A DNA stretch of 32,668 nucleotides, taken from the NCBI GenBank assembly GCA_016934215.1, contig JAFGTE010000010.1:1-32668 (forward strand), read 5' to 3'. The first letter of the stretch is position 1, and each line of letters opens with the position of its first letter. The translations under genes were made by a program, and so were the position numbers. Below are positions 1 through 7,265 of the stretch, one piece after another. The notes beneath the pieces were generated by a model, which searched no databases, was not told the origin of the DNA, and was given only the letters and a program-made list of their open reading frames with translations. Source of the stretch: Candidatus Peregrinibacteria bacterium. Its GTDB lineage: Bacteria; Patescibacteriota; Gracilibacteria; UM-FILTER-43-11.

Positions 1-49
1 CGACCTTCAGCTTAGAAGGCTGCTGCTCTATCCACTGAGCTACGCGGGC
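1..49 (-). tRNA. tRNA-Arg(UCU), partial at left edge
   Basis: Read on the minus strand, this is the 5' two thirds of a tRNA: acceptor strand GCCCGCG, TA, D-stem GCTC/GAGC, anticodon stem and the loop CTTCTAA with anticodon TCT, which reads AGA. The variable loop, T arm and 3' acceptor strand lie beyond the window edge. Base 27 and base 43 form a G-A mismatch at the top of the anticodon stem; the other four pairs are canonical. It is divergent from the small membrane gene that follows. Confidence 0.9.
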
Positions 50-69
50 ACAGTACATGCTCGATTATA

Positions 70-78
70 TGGTATAAT
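70..78 (+). promoter_or_regulatory. extended -10 promoter
   Basis: TG at 70-71, one base, then TATAAT at 73-78 is a consensus extended -10 element about 30 bp before the start of the membrane gene at 108. No good -35 is visible, which is usual for extended -10 promoters. It sits between the divergent tRNA-Arg and the gene. Confidence 0.55.
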
Positions 79-107
79 ACAGGTGGTATCAATTAACAAA
101 CACTAAA

Positions 108-353
108 ATGAAAAAACTCAATCCTATGGCTGCAGGTCTTGCTTTTGGGATCCTTTGGGCAGCCGGAGTCCTTATCGTAGGGCTGATTGCCACTTATAAC
201 GGTTACGGTTCCGAGATGATCAATACCCTCGGAACAGTCTATCTTGGGCTGAAAACAACCTTGGCAGGTGTTCTTATCGGAACGGTCTGGGGTTTTATAG
301 ATGCTTTTATCGGTGGTTATCTGTTTGCCTGGCTTTACAATAAGTTTGCTTAG
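108..353 (+). CDS. small holin-like two-helix membrane protein
   Basis: This 81-residue protein has two hydrophobic segments, about residues 8-29 and 50-75, separated by a short polar loop. It ends with a conserved-looking WGFIDAFIGG...AWLYN stretch. Short proteins of this shape in archaea and uncultured bacteria are often labelled 'bacteriophage holin', but there is no phage gene here and the label is by resemblance only. I would treat it as an inner-membrane protein of unknown function. The start follows an extended -10 promoter by about 30 bp. Its stop overlaps the stop of the convergent yebC gene by 4 bases. Confidence 0.7.
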   Translation: MKKLNPMAAGLAFGILWAAGVLIVGLIATYNGYGSEMINTLGTVYLGLKTTLAGVLIGTVWGFIDAFIGGYLFAWLYNKFA

Positions 354-1093
354 CCAGCCAGCTTAGACATCAGTTCATCTGATATGTCGAAGTTGCTTGC
401 TACGTCACTGACGTCCTGATCGTCGTCCAGTGCTTCCATGAAATTCAGGATTTTTCTGGCGGTGGCTTCATCCTTCACTTCCACCCACTGGTTGGGGACC
501 ATCTGTATTTCAGCTTTTTCAGGCTTGAAGCCGGCAGTGGTCAGTTTTTCGGTGACGGCGTGGAGCTCCTGTTTTTTAGTGTAAACATGCATCAGGTCTG
601 CTTCGCGTTCAATGTCGACAGCGCCGGCGTCGATGGCAGCAAGTTCGGCTTCATCCGTATTTTGTTTTAAAGTAATCACACCCTTTCGATCAAACATCCA
701 GGCGACGGAACCGGAAGTGCCTAAATTCCCGCCATGTTTATTAAAGATGACTCGTATATTCGTGTAAGTCCGGTTTTTATTATCGGTCAGACATTCGACA
801 ATGATCGCCGTTCCACCCGGTCCGTATCCTTCGTAGGTCACTTCTTCGATCTGAGCGGCATCTTTATCTTCTCCTGTTCCGCGTTTGATGGCTTTATCGA
901 TGTTGGCGCTGGGAACATTGTCTTTTTTGGCATTATCAATAGCCAGCCTCAGGCCGGGGTTCATGGTGGGATCTCCTCCGCTTCGGGCAGCGATACTGAT
1001 CAGGGCGGCATGACGCGTAAAAATCTTACCGCGTTTGGCGTCAGCGGCACCTTTTTTGTGCTTGATGGAATGCCATTTACTGTGACCGGACAT
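350..1093 (-). CDS. yebC: YebC/TACO1-family protein
   Basis: The 247-residue product starts with the family signature MSGHSKWHSIKHKKGAADAK and keeps the following GDPTMNPGLRLAI and NVPSANIDKAIKRG blocks, so the N-terminus and full length match the family (about 240-250 residues). YebC/TACO1 proteins bind the ribosome and help translation through difficult motifs such as polyproline; older work described some members as transcription regulators. Domain I is about residues 1-80, with two further alpha/beta domains after it. The gene lies 5 bp downstream of rpsR on the same strand and is probably read with the rpsF-rpsR operon, which fits a translation role. Confidence 0.95.
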   Translation of the reverse strand: MSGHSKWHSIKHKKGAADAKRGKIFTRHAALISIAARSGGDPTMNPGLRLAIDNAKKDNVPSANIDKAIKRGTGEDKDAAQIEEVTYEGYGPGGTAIIVECLTDNKNRTYTNIRVIFNKHGGNLGTSGSVAWMFDRKGVITLKQNTDEAELAAIDAGAVDIEREADLMHVYTKKQELHAVTEKLTTAGFKPEKAEIQMVPNQWVEVKDEATARKILNFMEALDDDQDVSDVASNFDISDELMSKLAG

Positions 1094-1098
1094 ACTTC

Positions 1099-1341
1099 TT
1101 AATTAGTGAACGGAAGCAGGGCCAGATGCCGGGCACGCTTAATGGCGTTTGCCAGTTTTTTTTGATGGTGCAGGCAAACTCCTGTGTAATAACGGTTTTT
1201 AATTTTTTGAAAACCGTCAACAAAGTGCTTTAGCGTTGCGATGTCTTTATAATCAATGTCCGTCATCTGATTCGTACAGAAAGTGCAGCGGCGTTTACCG
1301 AGAGCATATTTTTGGTTGGTGGAAAAAATTAATTTGGCCAT
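1099..1341 (-). CDS. rpsR: 30S ribosomal protein bS18
   Basis: This 80-residue basic protein shows the bS18 core: CTFC near residue 20, then DYKDIATLKHFV and a C-terminal basic helix KLANAIKRARHLALLPF. bS18 forms a heterodimer with bS6 on the platform of the small subunit. It follows rpsF by 37 bp. In most bacteria ssb lies between rpsF and rpsR; here it does not. The AT-rich gap at 1342-1378 has short direct repeats around AGTTCTTA and no clear Shine-Dalgarno sequence. Confidence 0.97.
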   Translation of the reverse strand: MAKLIFSTNQKYALGKRRCTFCTNQMTDIDYKDIATLKHFVDGFQKIKNRYYTGVCLHHQKKLANAIKRARHLALLPFTN

Positions 1342-1378
1342 AAATCTAAGTTCTTAATTAATAGTTCTTAGTTTTTAG

Positions 1379-1939
1379 TTAAATGTTGAGGTCGTCACCT
1401 TCGAGAAGTTTGTCGAGTTTTTCATCCAGACTTTCAGCGTCGGCTTTTTTGCCTTTATCTTTAATTTCAGTGGGCTTGGCCTCTTTAGCTTCAGCTTTGT
1501 GGGTCTTTCTGGTAGGTTTTTTAACCGTCTTTACTTCTTCTTTAACCTCTTCCTGTTTAGGCTTTTCCTCGATGACTTTTTCTTCTTTGAACTTGGTATA
1601 CTCGTAGTCATCTTTCAAACTTATGTGCAGAAAGCGAATGATATCTTTATCGATTCGCATGTGTTCGTCGAGTTCTATATTAAAGCTTGTGGGGAGGGTG
1701 AGGTTGTAAACAATATAGATTCCTGAATCATGAGGACCGATTCGGTAAGCCAGCTTACGCATACCCCAAATGTCCTTCATGTCTACGGTGCCGCCGTTTT
1801 CTTCAAGGTATTTCTCAAATTCCCTGAGTTTTTTTTCTACAGCGGACTCAAGCATTTCGGGTTGTAGTATGAGGACCAGTTCGTATTTTTTGTTCTGCTC
1901 TTGCAGGACAACGCTTGCAGCGTCTTTCTTTTTTGCCAT
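1379..1939 (-). CDS. rpsF: 30S ribosomal protein bS6 with long charged tail
   Basis: The bS6 fold occupies about residues 18-112: KKYELVLILQPEM opens it, WGMRKLAYRI is the RNA/bS18 contact region, and IRFLHISL is the last strand. The protein is 186 residues, whereas a typical bS6 is 95-135. The extra length is a 17-residue N-terminal extension and a Lys/Glu-rich tail of about 75 residues ending in KLDKLLEGDDLNI. The start is ATG at 1939, behind a promoter at 1997-2024 and a leader hairpin. It is the first gene of rpsF-rpsR-yebC. Confidence 0.95.
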   Translation of the reverse strand: MAKKKDAASVVLQEQNKKYELVLILQPEMLESAVEKKLREFEKYLEENGGTVDMKDIWGMRKLAYRIGPHDSGIYIVYNLTLPTSFNIELDEHMRIDKDIIRFLHISLKDDYEYTKFKEEKVIEEKPKQEEVKEEVKTVKKPTRKTHKAEAKEAKPTEIKDKGKKADAESLDEKLDKLLEGDDLNI

Positions 1940-1946
1940 GATGGTT

Positions 1947-1988
1947 ATCTTTATGGACTAAATGCGGTCCGCCGTGGCGGACAAAGAT
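1947..1988 (-). promoter_or_regulatory. rpsF leader hairpin, possible bS6:bS18 site
   Basis: On the minus strand the leader can form an outer stem (1983-1988 with 1947-1952, ATCTTT/AAAGAT) around a GC-rich inner hairpin (1967-1973 with 1976-1982, GTCCGCC/GGCGGAC). The inner hairpin is followed by CCG. The structure ends 8 bases before the rpsF start codon. Many bacteria have an rpsF leader bound by the bS6:bS18 dimer that uses a CCG trinucleotide; this leader is in the right place, but I cannot confirm the motif. Confidence 0.4.
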
Positions 1989-1996
1989 GCTTGGTC

Positions 1997-2024
1997 ATTG
2001 TAGCGGTTTTTGAAAGTAATGCAA
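1997..2024 (-). promoter_or_regulatory. rpsF operon promoter
   Basis: On the minus strand TTGCAT (2024-2019), a 16-bp spacer and TACAAT (2002-1997) form a good sigma70-type promoter. Transcription would start near 1990, leaving a leader of about 50 nt containing the hairpin at 1947-1988. Confidence 0.6.
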
Positions 2025-2219
2025 GTTTTTTCTTGGTTCCAGGAGGGATGGTAAAGGAAACATTCATAAAAATTAACCTAAAATTAACCCACCAAGGTAA
2101 AAAATATGGGCGAGTTTAGGTGTATTTTTTTGAGTGATCAAAAGGGGAGCTATGGGGTCAATAACACTTTGGTGGAAAAAAATGAGGTAAGCTTGTATTG
2201 TTGTTTGGCAAAATCATTT

Positions 2220-4409
2220 ATGAGTTTTTTAAAAGAACTAAATGACCGGCAACGTGAAGCGGCGGAGACTTTAACGGGGCCACTCCTGATTATTGCGGGA
2301 GCGGGGAGCGGAAAAACGCGCGCCCTTACCTATCGGATTGCCCATCTGATTGAGCAAAAAATGGCACAGCCCTGGCAGATTTTAGCCGTCACTTTTACCA
2401 ATAAAGCAGCCGGTGAAATGCAGAGGCGGGTGGAACAGCTGCTTGCGGCAAACTTCGATCTGGGCGAAAAAAATAGGCCGATGATCGGCACTTTTCACTC
2501 TGTCTGTGTGCGGATTTTACGGAAGTACATTGATAAACTGGGTCGCGAAAAGACTTTTGTGATCTACGATGCCACCGATCAGCAGAGTCTGATGAAACGT
2601 TTGATCAAAGAGAATCAGGTGGATGATGAGAAGATCAAATATCAGGTGGCATTAGGCATGATCTCCAAATTCAAAAACCAGCTGAAGGGTTATGAGGATT
2701 TCCTGAACGCGGCCGGCAATCATTTTGAACGGCAGGTGGCCATACTTTTTGAAGCTTATGAAAAGCGGCTCAAAGAAAACAATGCGCTCGATTTTGATGA
2801 CCTCCTATTATATACGGTCAAACTCTTTCAGAAGCATCCCGAGGTGCTCGATGAGTATCAGGAACGCTGGCGATACATCTGCATTGATGAGTATCAGGAC
2901 ACGAACCACGCGCAGTACCTTCTGGCTAAACTTCTGGCGGCCAAGTACCGCAATATCTGCGTGATCGGGGACAGCGACCAGTCTATTTACAGTTTTCGCG
3001 GGGCGGACATCACCAATATTCTGGAATTCGAAAAAGATTATCAGGATGCCAAAGTCATTAAACTGGAACAGAACTATCGATCGACTCAGGTCATTCTGGA
3101 CGCGGCGGACAGTGTAATCGAAAAGAACAAACGACGAAAGAAAAAAAAGATGTGGACGGAAAAAGAAGGCGGTGATCTGATTGAGGTGATACATGCGCGG
3201 TCCGAAAACGAAGAGGCGGACTGGGTGGCTCGGGAAATCGAAAAGCTGATGCGTTTAAAACAAGTAAATCTGAAAGATATCGTGGTTTTGTACCGCACCA
3301 ACGCTCAGTCGCGCGTGCTGGAAGAAGCCTTTCTGCGTCACGGGCTGCCTTATAAAGTCATCGGTGGGGTAAAGTTCTATGCGCGCAAAGAAATCAAAGA
3401 TATTCTGGCTTATCTTCGGGTTATTCATAATCCGAACGATACCGACAGTCTGCTTCGCATCATCAACACGCCGCCCCGCCGCATCGGTCAGACAACCATC
3501 AACAAGCTGCAGGCTTTCGGGCTGGAACGGTCGCTTTCGCTGGCGGAAGTTCTTAACCATATTCAGATGGTCGATGAAGTAAAGGGGGCGACCAAAGAGG
3601 CATTGGTGGATTTCTGGAAAATAATCATGGATTTTCAGAAACGGGCCGTGGAACTTCCGGTATCGGAATTACTGCGTCAGGTAGTTAAGAAGATTGATTT
3701 CAAAAAATATCTGACGGATGACGGAACTGAAGAAGGGGAGATGCGTTATGAAAACGTGATGGAATTAATTTCGGTGGCCACGAAGTATGATGAAACCGAT
3801 CCGGAACTGTCGCTGGCTTACTTTCTGGAAGAAGTTTCGCTGGTGGCGGACACCGATCAGATCACCGAAGATATTTCGAACGTCACTTTAATGACTTTGC
3901 ACTCAGTTAAAGGTTTGGAATACCCGTATGTATTTATCGTGGGCTGTGAGGAAAATATTTTCCCGCATTCCCGGGCGCTTTTTGAAGAAAAAGATATGGA
4001 AGAGGAACGGCGGCTGATGTATGTGGGTGTGACGCGCGCCATGCACAAGCTTTATCTGCTCGCGGCCAAGCAGCGCATGCTTTATGGGGATTATCAGAGT
4101 AACCGGCTGTCCCGTTTTATCTATGATATTCCGGGTGAACTTGTTGAGACGACGGGACTTGAACCGAAACGGGAAATTTTCAGTGCTTTCGATCAGCGTT
4201 CCGAAGAGGAAATCGCGGAAGAAACCTTTGATCCAAAGATTGCCGAAAAGAAATTCAAAGACGGCGATAAAGTCGCGCACGCCAGCTTTGGAGAGGGTAT
4301 AGTGGTAGAGCGGAGAGGGGATTTAGTCACGGTTGCGTTCACCGATAAAAAAATCAGTATCAAAAAGTTTGCCGCCAATATCGCGCCGCTGGAAAAAATT
4401 ACGAGTTAA
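2220..4409 (+). CDS. pcrA: PcrA/UvrD-type superfamily 1 DNA helicase
   Basis: The product unwinds DNA 3' to 5' using ATP and acts in repair and replication restart. All SF1 motifs are visible: Walker A GAGSGKT (about residue 27), GTFHSVC, Walker B DEYQDTN (about 223), GDSDQSIYSFRGAD, QNYRST, LMTLHSVKGLEY and RRLMYVGVTRA. A C-terminal segment from about residue 679 (GDKVAHASFGEGIVV) matches the Tudor-like RNA-polymerase-binding end of PcrA. The frame is open to an ATG at 2106, but those 38 residues are not family-like; MSFLKELNDRQREA at 2220 is the normal N-terminus and gives 729 residues. The ksgA gene follows after 18 bp. Confidence 0.95.
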   Translation: MSFLKELNDRQREAAETLTGPLLIIAGAGSGKTRALTYRIAHLIEQKMAQPWQILAVTFTNKAAGEMQRRVEQLLAANFDLGEKNRPMIGTFHSVCVRILRKYIDKLGREKTFVIYDATDQQSLMKRLIKENQVDDEKIKYQVALGMISKFKNQLKGYEDFLNAAGNHFERQVAILFEAYEKRLKENNALDFDDLLLYTVKLFQKHPEVLDEYQERWRYICIDEYQDTNHAQYLLAKLLAAKYRNICVIGDSDQSIYSFRGADITNILEFEKDYQDAKVIKLEQNYRSTQVILDAADSVIEKNKRRKKKKMWTEKEGGDLIEVIHARSENEEADWVAREIEKLMRLKQVNLKDIVVLYRTNAQSRVLEEAFLRHGLPYKVIGGVKFYARKEIKDILAYLRVIHNPNDTDSLLRIINTPPRRIGQTTINKLQAFGLERSLSLAEVLNHIQMVDEVKGATKEALVDFWKIIMDFQKRAVELPVSELLRQVVKKIDFKKYLTDDGTEEGEMRYENVMELISVATKYDETDPELSLAYFLEEVSLVADTDQITEDISNVTLMTLHSVKGLEYPYVFIVGCEENIFPHSRALFEEKDMEEERRLMYVGVTRAMHKLYLLAAKQRMLYGDYQSNRLSRFIYDIPGELVETTGLEPKREIFSAFDQRSEEEIAEETFDPKIAEKKFKDGDKVAHASFGEGIVVERRGDLVTVAFTDKKISIKKFAANIAPLEKITS

Positions 4410-4427
4410 TGATTACGAATTACGAGT

Positions 4428-5252
4428 ATGTCGAAGCTCGATCAACTTAAATCACAGCTGATAGCCAAGGATCTGTGGGCCAAAAAGAGTCTGGGGCAGA
4501 ATTTTCTGATCGATGATGAGGCGCTAGTTCAGATTGCTGAAGCGGCGGACCTTTATGAGGGCGATCATGTGATCGAAGTGGGGCCGGGAACGGGTTTTTT
4601 GACGGAGCAACTCATTCAAAAGGCCGGTAAAGTGACGTCGGTGGAACTCGATGCGGACATGGTGGAGATTTTGAAGGAGCAATTTAATCTGACGGACAAT
4701 TTGGAGGTGATTCATTCGGATATTTTAAAGCTGAACATCGAAGATATTGCCGGTGAAAAGTATAAAGTGGTGGCGAATATTCCTTACTACATCACTTCAC
4801 CCGTTATCCGACACTTTTTGCAGGCCAAAAATAGGCCGAAATTGATGGTTTTACTGGTGCAGAAAGAGGTGGCCGAGAAGATGTGTGCTATCGGCGGCAA
4901 AAGTTTTATTACTGTGGAAACGCAAGTACAGGGGCGTTCGGAATATATCGCTACCGTGCCAGCCAGTTCTTTTTATCCTGTGCCGAAAGTGGATTCAGCC
5001 ATCCTGAAAATTACGGTTTACCCAAAGCCAAAAGTGCCTGATGATCAGTTAAAGGATTTTCTGCGTATCGTAAAATTCGGTTACAGCCAGAAGCGCAAGA
5101 AGCTCAGCAACGGACTGGCGGCAGGTTTGCGGATTGAGGCGGCGGAGGCGCGAAAACTGCTGGAAAGAGCAGGTATTCCGGAAAGCGCCCGGCCGGAAGA
5201 TCTGGAGGTGGAGGACTGGAAAAGGCTTTTTGGATGTATCCCGGTTTCGTAG
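4428..5252 (+). CDS. rsmA: 16S rRNA adenine dimethyltransferase RsmA/KsgA
   Basis: This enzyme dimethylates the two adjacent adenines in the 3'-terminal hairpin of 16S rRNA, using S-adenosylmethionine. The 274 residues are full length. KKSLGQNFLID (about 19-29) is the N-terminal signature, VIEVGPGTGFLT is SAM motif I, and the catalytic NIPYYITSPV block lies near residue 117. The C-terminal domain holds FYPVPKVDSAIL and the FGYSQKRKKLSNGL stretch. It follows the helicase by 18 bp in which the heptamer ATTACGA is repeated. A nested palindrome begins at its stop codon. Confidence 0.96.
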   Translation: MSKLDQLKSQLIAKDLWAKKSLGQNFLIDDEALVQIAEAADLYEGDHVIEVGPGTGFLTEQLIQKAGKVTSVELDADMVEILKEQFNLTDNLEVIHSDILKLNIEDIAGEKYKVVANIPYYITSPVIRHFLQAKNRPKLMVLLVQKEVAEKMCAIGGKSFITVETQVQGRSEYIATVPASSFYPVPKVDSAILKITVYPKPKVPDDQLKDFLRIVKFGYSQKRKKLSNGLAAGLRIEAAEARKLLERAGIPESARPEDLEVEDWKRLFGCIPVS

Positions 5253-5324
5253 GTGAATTCTGATGCGCCAAAGTGGCGCCATATTGGCGCCACCTGTGTG
5301 CCAGATCGGTGCATCAGAATTCAC
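5253..5324. repeat. nested palindrome, 72 bp
   Basis: A perfect 14-bp inverted repeat, GTGAATTCTGATGC (5253-5266) with its complement at 5311-5324, encloses a second, smaller palindrome: GTGGCGCCA (5273-5281), TAT, TGGCGCCAC (5285-5293). There is no T-run on either side, so it is not an ordinary intrinsic terminator, although a transcript could fold into a cruciform-like RNA. The shape (outer terminal inverted repeats, inner hairpin, about 70 bp, between genes) resembles a REP- or MITE-like element. I see no second copy in the window. Confidence 0.6.
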
Positions 5325-5362
5325 TGCCATTTTAGGTATACCCCCTGAGGTTATCAAAATTA

Positions 5363-5391
5363 TTGACACAGATTATACAATATGCTAAATT
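5363..5391 (+). promoter_or_regulatory. promoter of the 111-residue gene
   Basis: TTGACA at 5363-5368, a 17-bp spacer and TAAATT at 5386-5391. The -35 is consensus and the -10 matches 4 of 6. The predicted start is about 25 bp before the ATG at 5425. Confidence 0.55.
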
Positions 5392-5424
5392 GTGACACTA
5401 AATTAGTCTAACTTCATATGAATT

Positions 5425-5760
5425 ATGACGAATCCTGATATATCTAAAACACTGGATTCTACTGATGATGCCCCAGAGGTAGTGATTCTTCCTACTGCTT
5501 TACTTATTCGTCATGCTGTGTTTTGTGGAAACAGCGAGGGGGAAAAGCGCGAAGAAAATATGAGAAACATGTCTCGAGCCTGGGCCGGTTTTCTGGATGC
5601 CAGAAAAAGTGAAGCTGCAAAGCAAGAGCTTTGGCTGAGTATGAAAAACACGCTTCATACGGAGCATGGTTCAGAACCGTTATCGCCTGCAGAACGAGCC
5701 AGAGTTATGGATATGGTTCGGGCTGAAGTAAAAGAAACTTTTTTGGCTTTACGTGATTAG
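5425..5760 (+). CDS. hypothetical protein, 111 residues
   Basis: I do not recognise this protein. It has no membrane segment or signal peptide. The N-terminal 35 residues are acidic and then hydrophobic (EVVILPTALLIRHAVFC), and the rest looks helical, with WAGFLDARKSEAAKQELW and a C-terminal SPAERARVMDMVRAEVKETFLALRD helix. It has its own promoter at 5363-5391, and a short hairpin with a T-run (ATTAG/CTAAT then five T, 5756-5773) overlaps the stop, so it may be a monocistronic unit. It lies between the palindrome and comEC. Similar short helical unknowns occur at 10748 and 17581, but I see no sequence relation among them. Confidence 0.65.
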   Translation: MTNPDISKTLDSTDDAPEVVILPTALLIRHAVFCGNSEGEKREENMRNMSRAWAGFLDARKSEAAKQELWLSMKNTLHTEHGSEPLSPAERARVMDMVRAEVKETFLALRD

Positions 5761-5792
5761 TATCTAATTTTTTATATCAAGACCTTCCCGTC

Positions 5793-7103
5793 ATGTTTAT
5801 TATGGGAAGATTCTTTAAATATTTGGTGCCTGCTCTCCTCGGACTGAGTTTGGGGTTTTTTCGCGTGATTATTTCGGAACATCAGGTAACGCCGGCCGAT
5901 ATTGATTACTATAACGGACAAAAAATGGAGGTGATTGGAGTGGTGACTGAGGTCGATATCCGGCGTGATCAGGCTAAATATACCGTTTCTGCAGAAGGGG
6001 ATTTGCAGGGTGATATTCTAATCTCGCTTAACAAGTATCCGCAGTACAGCTATGGTGATCGGATCAGGCTTTACGGGGAGCTTCGGGCTCCCGGCGAATT
6101 TGATGGTTTTGATTACGGGGCTTACCTGAGCCGTTTTGGAATTTATTCGGTGATGTACCATCCTAGCATTGAAGTACTGGAATCCAGTCAGGGGAACTTT
6201 TTTTGGCATGGCATGAGCTTTTTGCAGAGCAAGTTTATGGAAAGAATTAATCGCTTGTTTCCTGAGCCGCATGCCAGTTTTGAGGCGGGTTTGCTGGTTG
6301 GGGCGCGCAAAGGGATTCCCGAGGATCTGATGAATAAATTCAATATCACGGGGCTCACGCACATCATCGCGATCAGCGGGTACAATATCACCATCATCAT
6401 TGTTTTTGTGATGTGGATGCTGGGTAGTTTGCCCCGCAGGCTCGGTTTCGCGGTGGCCTGCGCGGCGATTGTGCTGTTTACGCTTTTTGTGGGTGCCAGT
6501 CCGGCGGTGACGCGGGCCAGCATAATGGGAATTCTGGGTCTGATTGCCCTTAATTACGGACGGCAGAACAATATTTCCCTTACGATTCTGTGGTCGGCGG
6601 CTCTGATGGTCGCCTGGAATCCGAAAATTTTATTGCATGATGTTGGTTTTCAGCTTTCTTTTGCGGCGGTCATGGGTCTGATTTATGTGGCGCCTCATTT
6701 TGAGAAATATTCCAAAAAACTGCCACAAGCTTTCGGAGTGCGTGAAGCGATTACCATGACATTGGCAGCACAGGTGATGGCTCTGCCGATTATTGTTTAC
6801 AATTTTGAACGGCTTTCACTCATTGCGCCGCTAGCCAATGTGCTCGTGGTCTTTGCGATTCCGCCGGCCATGCTGTTTGGTTTTATTGCCGTAGTTTTGT
6901 CTTTTATTTTTTTTCCATTGGCTCAGATTTTTGCCTACATCGCCTGGGGGATTTTGACTTATATCATAAAGATTATTGAAGTAACAGCCAGCATTCCGCA
7001 TGCGAGCATCAATTTACCGGGCATGACTTTGCTGATGATGGCAGGTTATTATGCTCTATTGGGGTTGATTTTGATTAAATTGGTGAAAAGTAGAAATTCT
7101 TGA
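5793..7103 (+). CDS. comEC: ComEC/Rec2-family DNA uptake channel, no beta-lactamase domain
   Basis: ComEC forms the inner-membrane channel through which single-stranded DNA enters during natural transformation. Residues about 8-30 form a membrane segment, 35-130 are the DUF4131/OB-like external part (GEFDGFDYGAYLSRFGIYS), and 150-430 are the polytopic Competence domain with ARKGIPEDLMNKFNITGLTHIIAISGYNI and FVGASPAVTRASIMG. At 436 residues it lacks the C-terminal metallo-beta-lactamase domain of classical ComEC (about 750), a common state in Patescibacteria. ATG codons at 5793 and 5802 are both possible starts. The stop codon overlaps the -35 of the next promoter. Confidence 0.92.
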   Translation: MFIMGRFFKYLVPALLGLSLGFFRVIISEHQVTPADIDYYNGQKMEVIGVVTEVDIRRDQAKYTVSAEGDLQGDILISLNKYPQYSYGDRIRLYGELRAPGEFDGFDYGAYLSRFGIYSVMYHPSIEVLESSQGNFFWHGMSFLQSKFMERINRLFPEPHASFEAGLLVGARKGIPEDLMNKFNITGLTHIIAISGYNITIIIVFVMWMLGSLPRRLGFAVACAAIVLFTLFVGASPAVTRASIMGILGLIALNYGRQNNISLTILWSAALMVAWNPKILLHDVGFQLSFAAVMGLIYVAPHFEKYSKKLPQAFGVREAITMTLAAQVMALPIIVYNFERLSLIAPLANVLVVFAIPPAMLFGFIAVVLSFIFFPLAQIFAYIAWGILTYIIKIIEVTASIPHASINLPGMTLLMMAGYYALLGLILIKLVKSRNS

Positions 7104-7128
7104 CTTTTATGTAAAATTGTTGTATACT
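7100..7128 (+). promoter_or_regulatory. strong promoter in front of the structured leader
   Basis: TTGACT (7100-7105), a 17-bp spacer and TATACT (7123-7128) make one of the better promoters in the window. Its -35 overlaps the comEC stop codon. The transcript would start near 7135 and run through about 280 nt of structured leader before the gene at 7418. Confidence 0.75.
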
Positions 7129-7132
7129 CCAC

Positions 7133-7160
7133 AACCTTAATTGTAAGGTTTTTGCTCTTT
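7133..7160 (+). terminator. probable comEC terminator overlapping the promoter start site
   Basis: AACCTTA (7133-7139), loop ATTG and TAAGGTT (7144-7150) are followed by T-rich sequence (7151-7160). Transcripts coming from comEC would contain the whole hairpin. Transcripts initiated near 7135 from the overlapping promoter would miss part of the 5' arm and escape it. Confidence 0.5.
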
Positions 7161-7184
7161 TAAACTTTTTCTGCGGAGAGCTGC

Positions 7185-7262
7185 ATGTCTCTGTTTTGCG
7201 TAAAATGGCTGTTAAAAGCTCATTTTCGTTACGGAGATGTGCATACTCTCTGCTGTGCATAA
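7185..7262 (+). CDS. candidate leader peptide, 25 codons
   Basis: The frame starts with ATG at 7185, six bases after GGAG (7175-7178), a better Shine-Dalgarno than most genes here have. The peptide is 25 residues, begins MSLFCVKWLL and ends with TLCCA; the codons TGC TGT stand just before the stop. The stop at 7260-7262 lies four bases before the long hairpin that carries the internal T-run. Its start region and its end both fall inside the two CGGAGA/TCTCTG hairpins. This is the layout of an attenuator leader peptide, but it has no strong run of one amino acid, so I call it only a candidate. Confidence 0.4.
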   Translation: MSLFCVKWLLKAHFRYGDVHTLCCA

Positions 7263-7265
7263 TAA

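Noticed and set aside
108-353. Holin-like protein as evidence of a prophage
   Set aside because: No endolysin, structural, integrase or terminase gene is near; the gene sits among ribosomal genes.
2071-2090. AATTAACCT/AATTAACCC direct repeat as an operator
   Set aside because: Two short AT-rich copies without symmetry or a clear promoter nearby; too weak to call.
2106-2219. 38-residue N-terminal extension of the helicase
   Set aside because: No similarity to the family and no ribosome site; the family N-terminus starts at ATG 2220.
4398-4425. ATTACGA repeated three times, as a CRISPR-like or regulatory array
   Set aside because: Only a 7-base unit, one copy inside the helicase end; simple low-complexity sequence. 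No CRISPR array is visible anywhere in the window.
5253-5324. Ordinary terminator of rsmA
   Set aside because: No T-run on either side and a nested, over-long symmetry; termination may occur but does not explain the structure.
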